A stretch of DNA of 64,000 bases from CBDAKK01 sp965196605 (GTDB lineage: Bacteria > Spirochaetota > Spirochaetia > WTKD01 > G963693115). A program made the translations under genes and the position numbers. The notes under the pieces were generated by a model. It ran no database searches. It was not told the origin of the DNA and was given only the letters and a program-made list of their open reading frames with translations. Each line of letters starts with the position of its first letter. The stretch's first letter is position 1. The stretch is from contig CBDAKK010000008.1 in NCBI GenBank assembly GCA_965196605.1, positions 496,001-560,000 of the forward strand, written 5' to 3'. Of the stretch, positions 63,244 to 64,000 are shown in pieces.

Positions 63244-64000
63244 ATGGATAGTATAGCAGTTACAGGTGCTTCGGGGCATTTGGGAAATGTGATAGTCCGA
63301 AAGTTGCTGGAGAAGGGGCTCTCGGTTCGAGTTTTGGTGCACAAGGATGCTCGTGCCTTGGAAGGCTTGGATATTGTGCGAATACATGGGGATATACAGG
63401 ACATTAATGCATTGCGTACTTTGTGCAAGGGGTGTAAGACGCTGTATCACTGTGCTGCGCATATTTCTATAGTGTCGTATGAAAAGAAGAAGCTGCACAA
63501 CGTGAATGTGGAGGGAACCCTCAACGCCATGAAGGTTGCGCGTGAGCAGGGAATGCGACTGGTGTACATAAGCTCCATAGAGGCTATAGGAAAACAGCAT
63601 GAGGGCGTGCACAGTGAGAGTGATGGCTTTAGTCCTGAAGATACGCCTATAGATTATGGGAAAAGCAAGGCTGAAGCAACTTTGAGCATTATTAAGGCGG
63701 CGCAGTCTGATGAACTGGATGCCGTGGTGATATGCCCCGGCGGAATAACGGGGCCTTTTGAGTTTGGTACGTCTAAAATAGGCAAGATGGTGCGCGACTT
63801 TGTTGGCAAGAAATTACCCTCCGGTATTAAAGAGGGGGGCTTTTGCTTTGTGGATGTGCGCGATGTTGCAAATGCAGCTATAGCTGCTGCGGACAAGGGG
63901 AGGCGTGGAGCACATTATATTGCTTCATCTCAATACATAGAGCATAAGGCAATGTTGGGTATGATTGCAGAACATAGCGGCACGCCCATGCCTAAGTATT
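63244..64000 (+). CDS. NAD-dependent epimerase/dehydratase, 3-beta-HSD-like (3' end outside window)
   Basis: 252 residues visible. IAVTGASGHLGNVIVRKLL is the Rossmann GxxGxxG, YISSIEAIG carries the catalytic Ser, and PIDYGKSKAEATL the YxxxK pair. The extended SDR group includes 3-beta-hydroxysteroid dehydrogenases and dihydroflavonol reductases. GGGGGAGATAGGG lies before the ATG. Runs off the window end. Confidence 0.88.
   Translation, partial: MDSIAVTGASGHLGNVIVRKLLEKGLSVRVLVHKDARALEGLDIVRIHGDIQDINALRTLCKGCKTLYHCAAHISIVSYEKKKLHNVNVEGTLNAMKVAREQGMRLVYISSIEAIGKQHEGVHSESDGFSPEDTPIDYGKSKAEATLSIIKAAQSDELDAVVICPGGITGPFEFGTSKIGKMVRDFVGKKLPSGIKEGGFCFVDVRDVANAAIAAADKGRRGAHYIASSQYIEHKAMLGMIAEHSGTPMPKY

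Noticed and set aside
1..64000. tRNA and rRNA genes
   Set aside because: No tRNA cloverleaf or rRNA segment could be recognised by eye in the intergenic regions; an Infernal/tRNAscan run would settle this.

Overview
This window looks like a chromosomal segment of a low-to-mid GC, host-associated-style bacterium, most plausibly a spirochaete (Spirochaetales/Treponema-like). The signs are the many lipoproteins with a loose (L/F)(A/S/Y)(S/A/G)C lipobox, the M23 peptidase–bactofilin–YaaR(DUF327) cluster, families of tandem sugar-binding lipoproteins, and several large lipoproteins with no obvious relatives. This assignment is inference; no rRNA or tRNA gene is present to anchor it.

Layout. 1–3.5 kb: 3' part of an M16 zinc protease and an acyltransferase-like protein. 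4–8.4 kb: a ~1480-residue lipoprotein. 8.6–15.3 kb: thiamine-precursor import (TPP riboswitch, thiX, thiY with an in-frame stop, a signal-less thiY paralogue) and, on the other strand, thiZ followed by a family 5 solute-binding lipoprotein and a lone DppC-like permease. 15.4–23.7 kb: a sugar ABC operon (rbsC, rbsA and three paralogous binding lipoproteins), split by a 2.77-kb IS1595-type element with 27-bp terminal inverted repeats that carries an adenine methylase and a putative HaeIII-like nuclease. 24–26 kb: fibronectin-III-like lipoprotein and tandem repeats.

26.4–36.6 kb: the most striking structure is a perfect-looking 1673-bp inverted repeat (26425–28097 and 34928–36600, all coordinate pairs summing to 63025) around a 6.8-kb segment with an EIIA-fused amino-acid permease, pepD, a low-molecular-weight phosphatase and two MFS paralogues. 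The right arm ends inside a sugar isomerase/epimerase-like gene, so the permease promoter and first 86 codons are fused to the last ~50 codons of that gene and now sit upstream of the MFS pair.

36.7–51.7 kb: mostly ordinary genes, including a SIMPL protein, a TSUP permease, an esterase, a degenerate malate-dehydrogenase paralogue overlapping a canonical mdh, YqfO-like, CinA-like, a carboxylesterase, a glycosyltransferase, an alanine symporter with a TM2 protein, trhO, a HELLH metalloprotease candidate, and M23/bactofilin/YaaR. 51.7–56 kb: mosaic repeats, then two lipoproteins, one with a papain-like Cys/His signature, flanked by diverged direct repeats. 56–60.5 kb: a heterodimeric ABC exporter and a PlsC-like acyltransferase in one operon. 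60.5–64 kb: more mosaic repeats, rpsU with an apparent AUC start codon, a lipoprotein, a steroid 5-alpha-reductase-like membrane protein and an NAD-dependent epimerase/3-beta-HSD-like gene cut by the window end.

Two themes run through the window. Many first genes of transcription units have a TATAAT-like box only 6–10 nt before the start codon and no Shine-Dalgarno sequence, suggesting leaderless mRNAs. Intergenic gaps are filled by a mosaic family of non-coding repeats (GC hairpins, purine/pyrimidine palindromes, a 277-bp module present three times).
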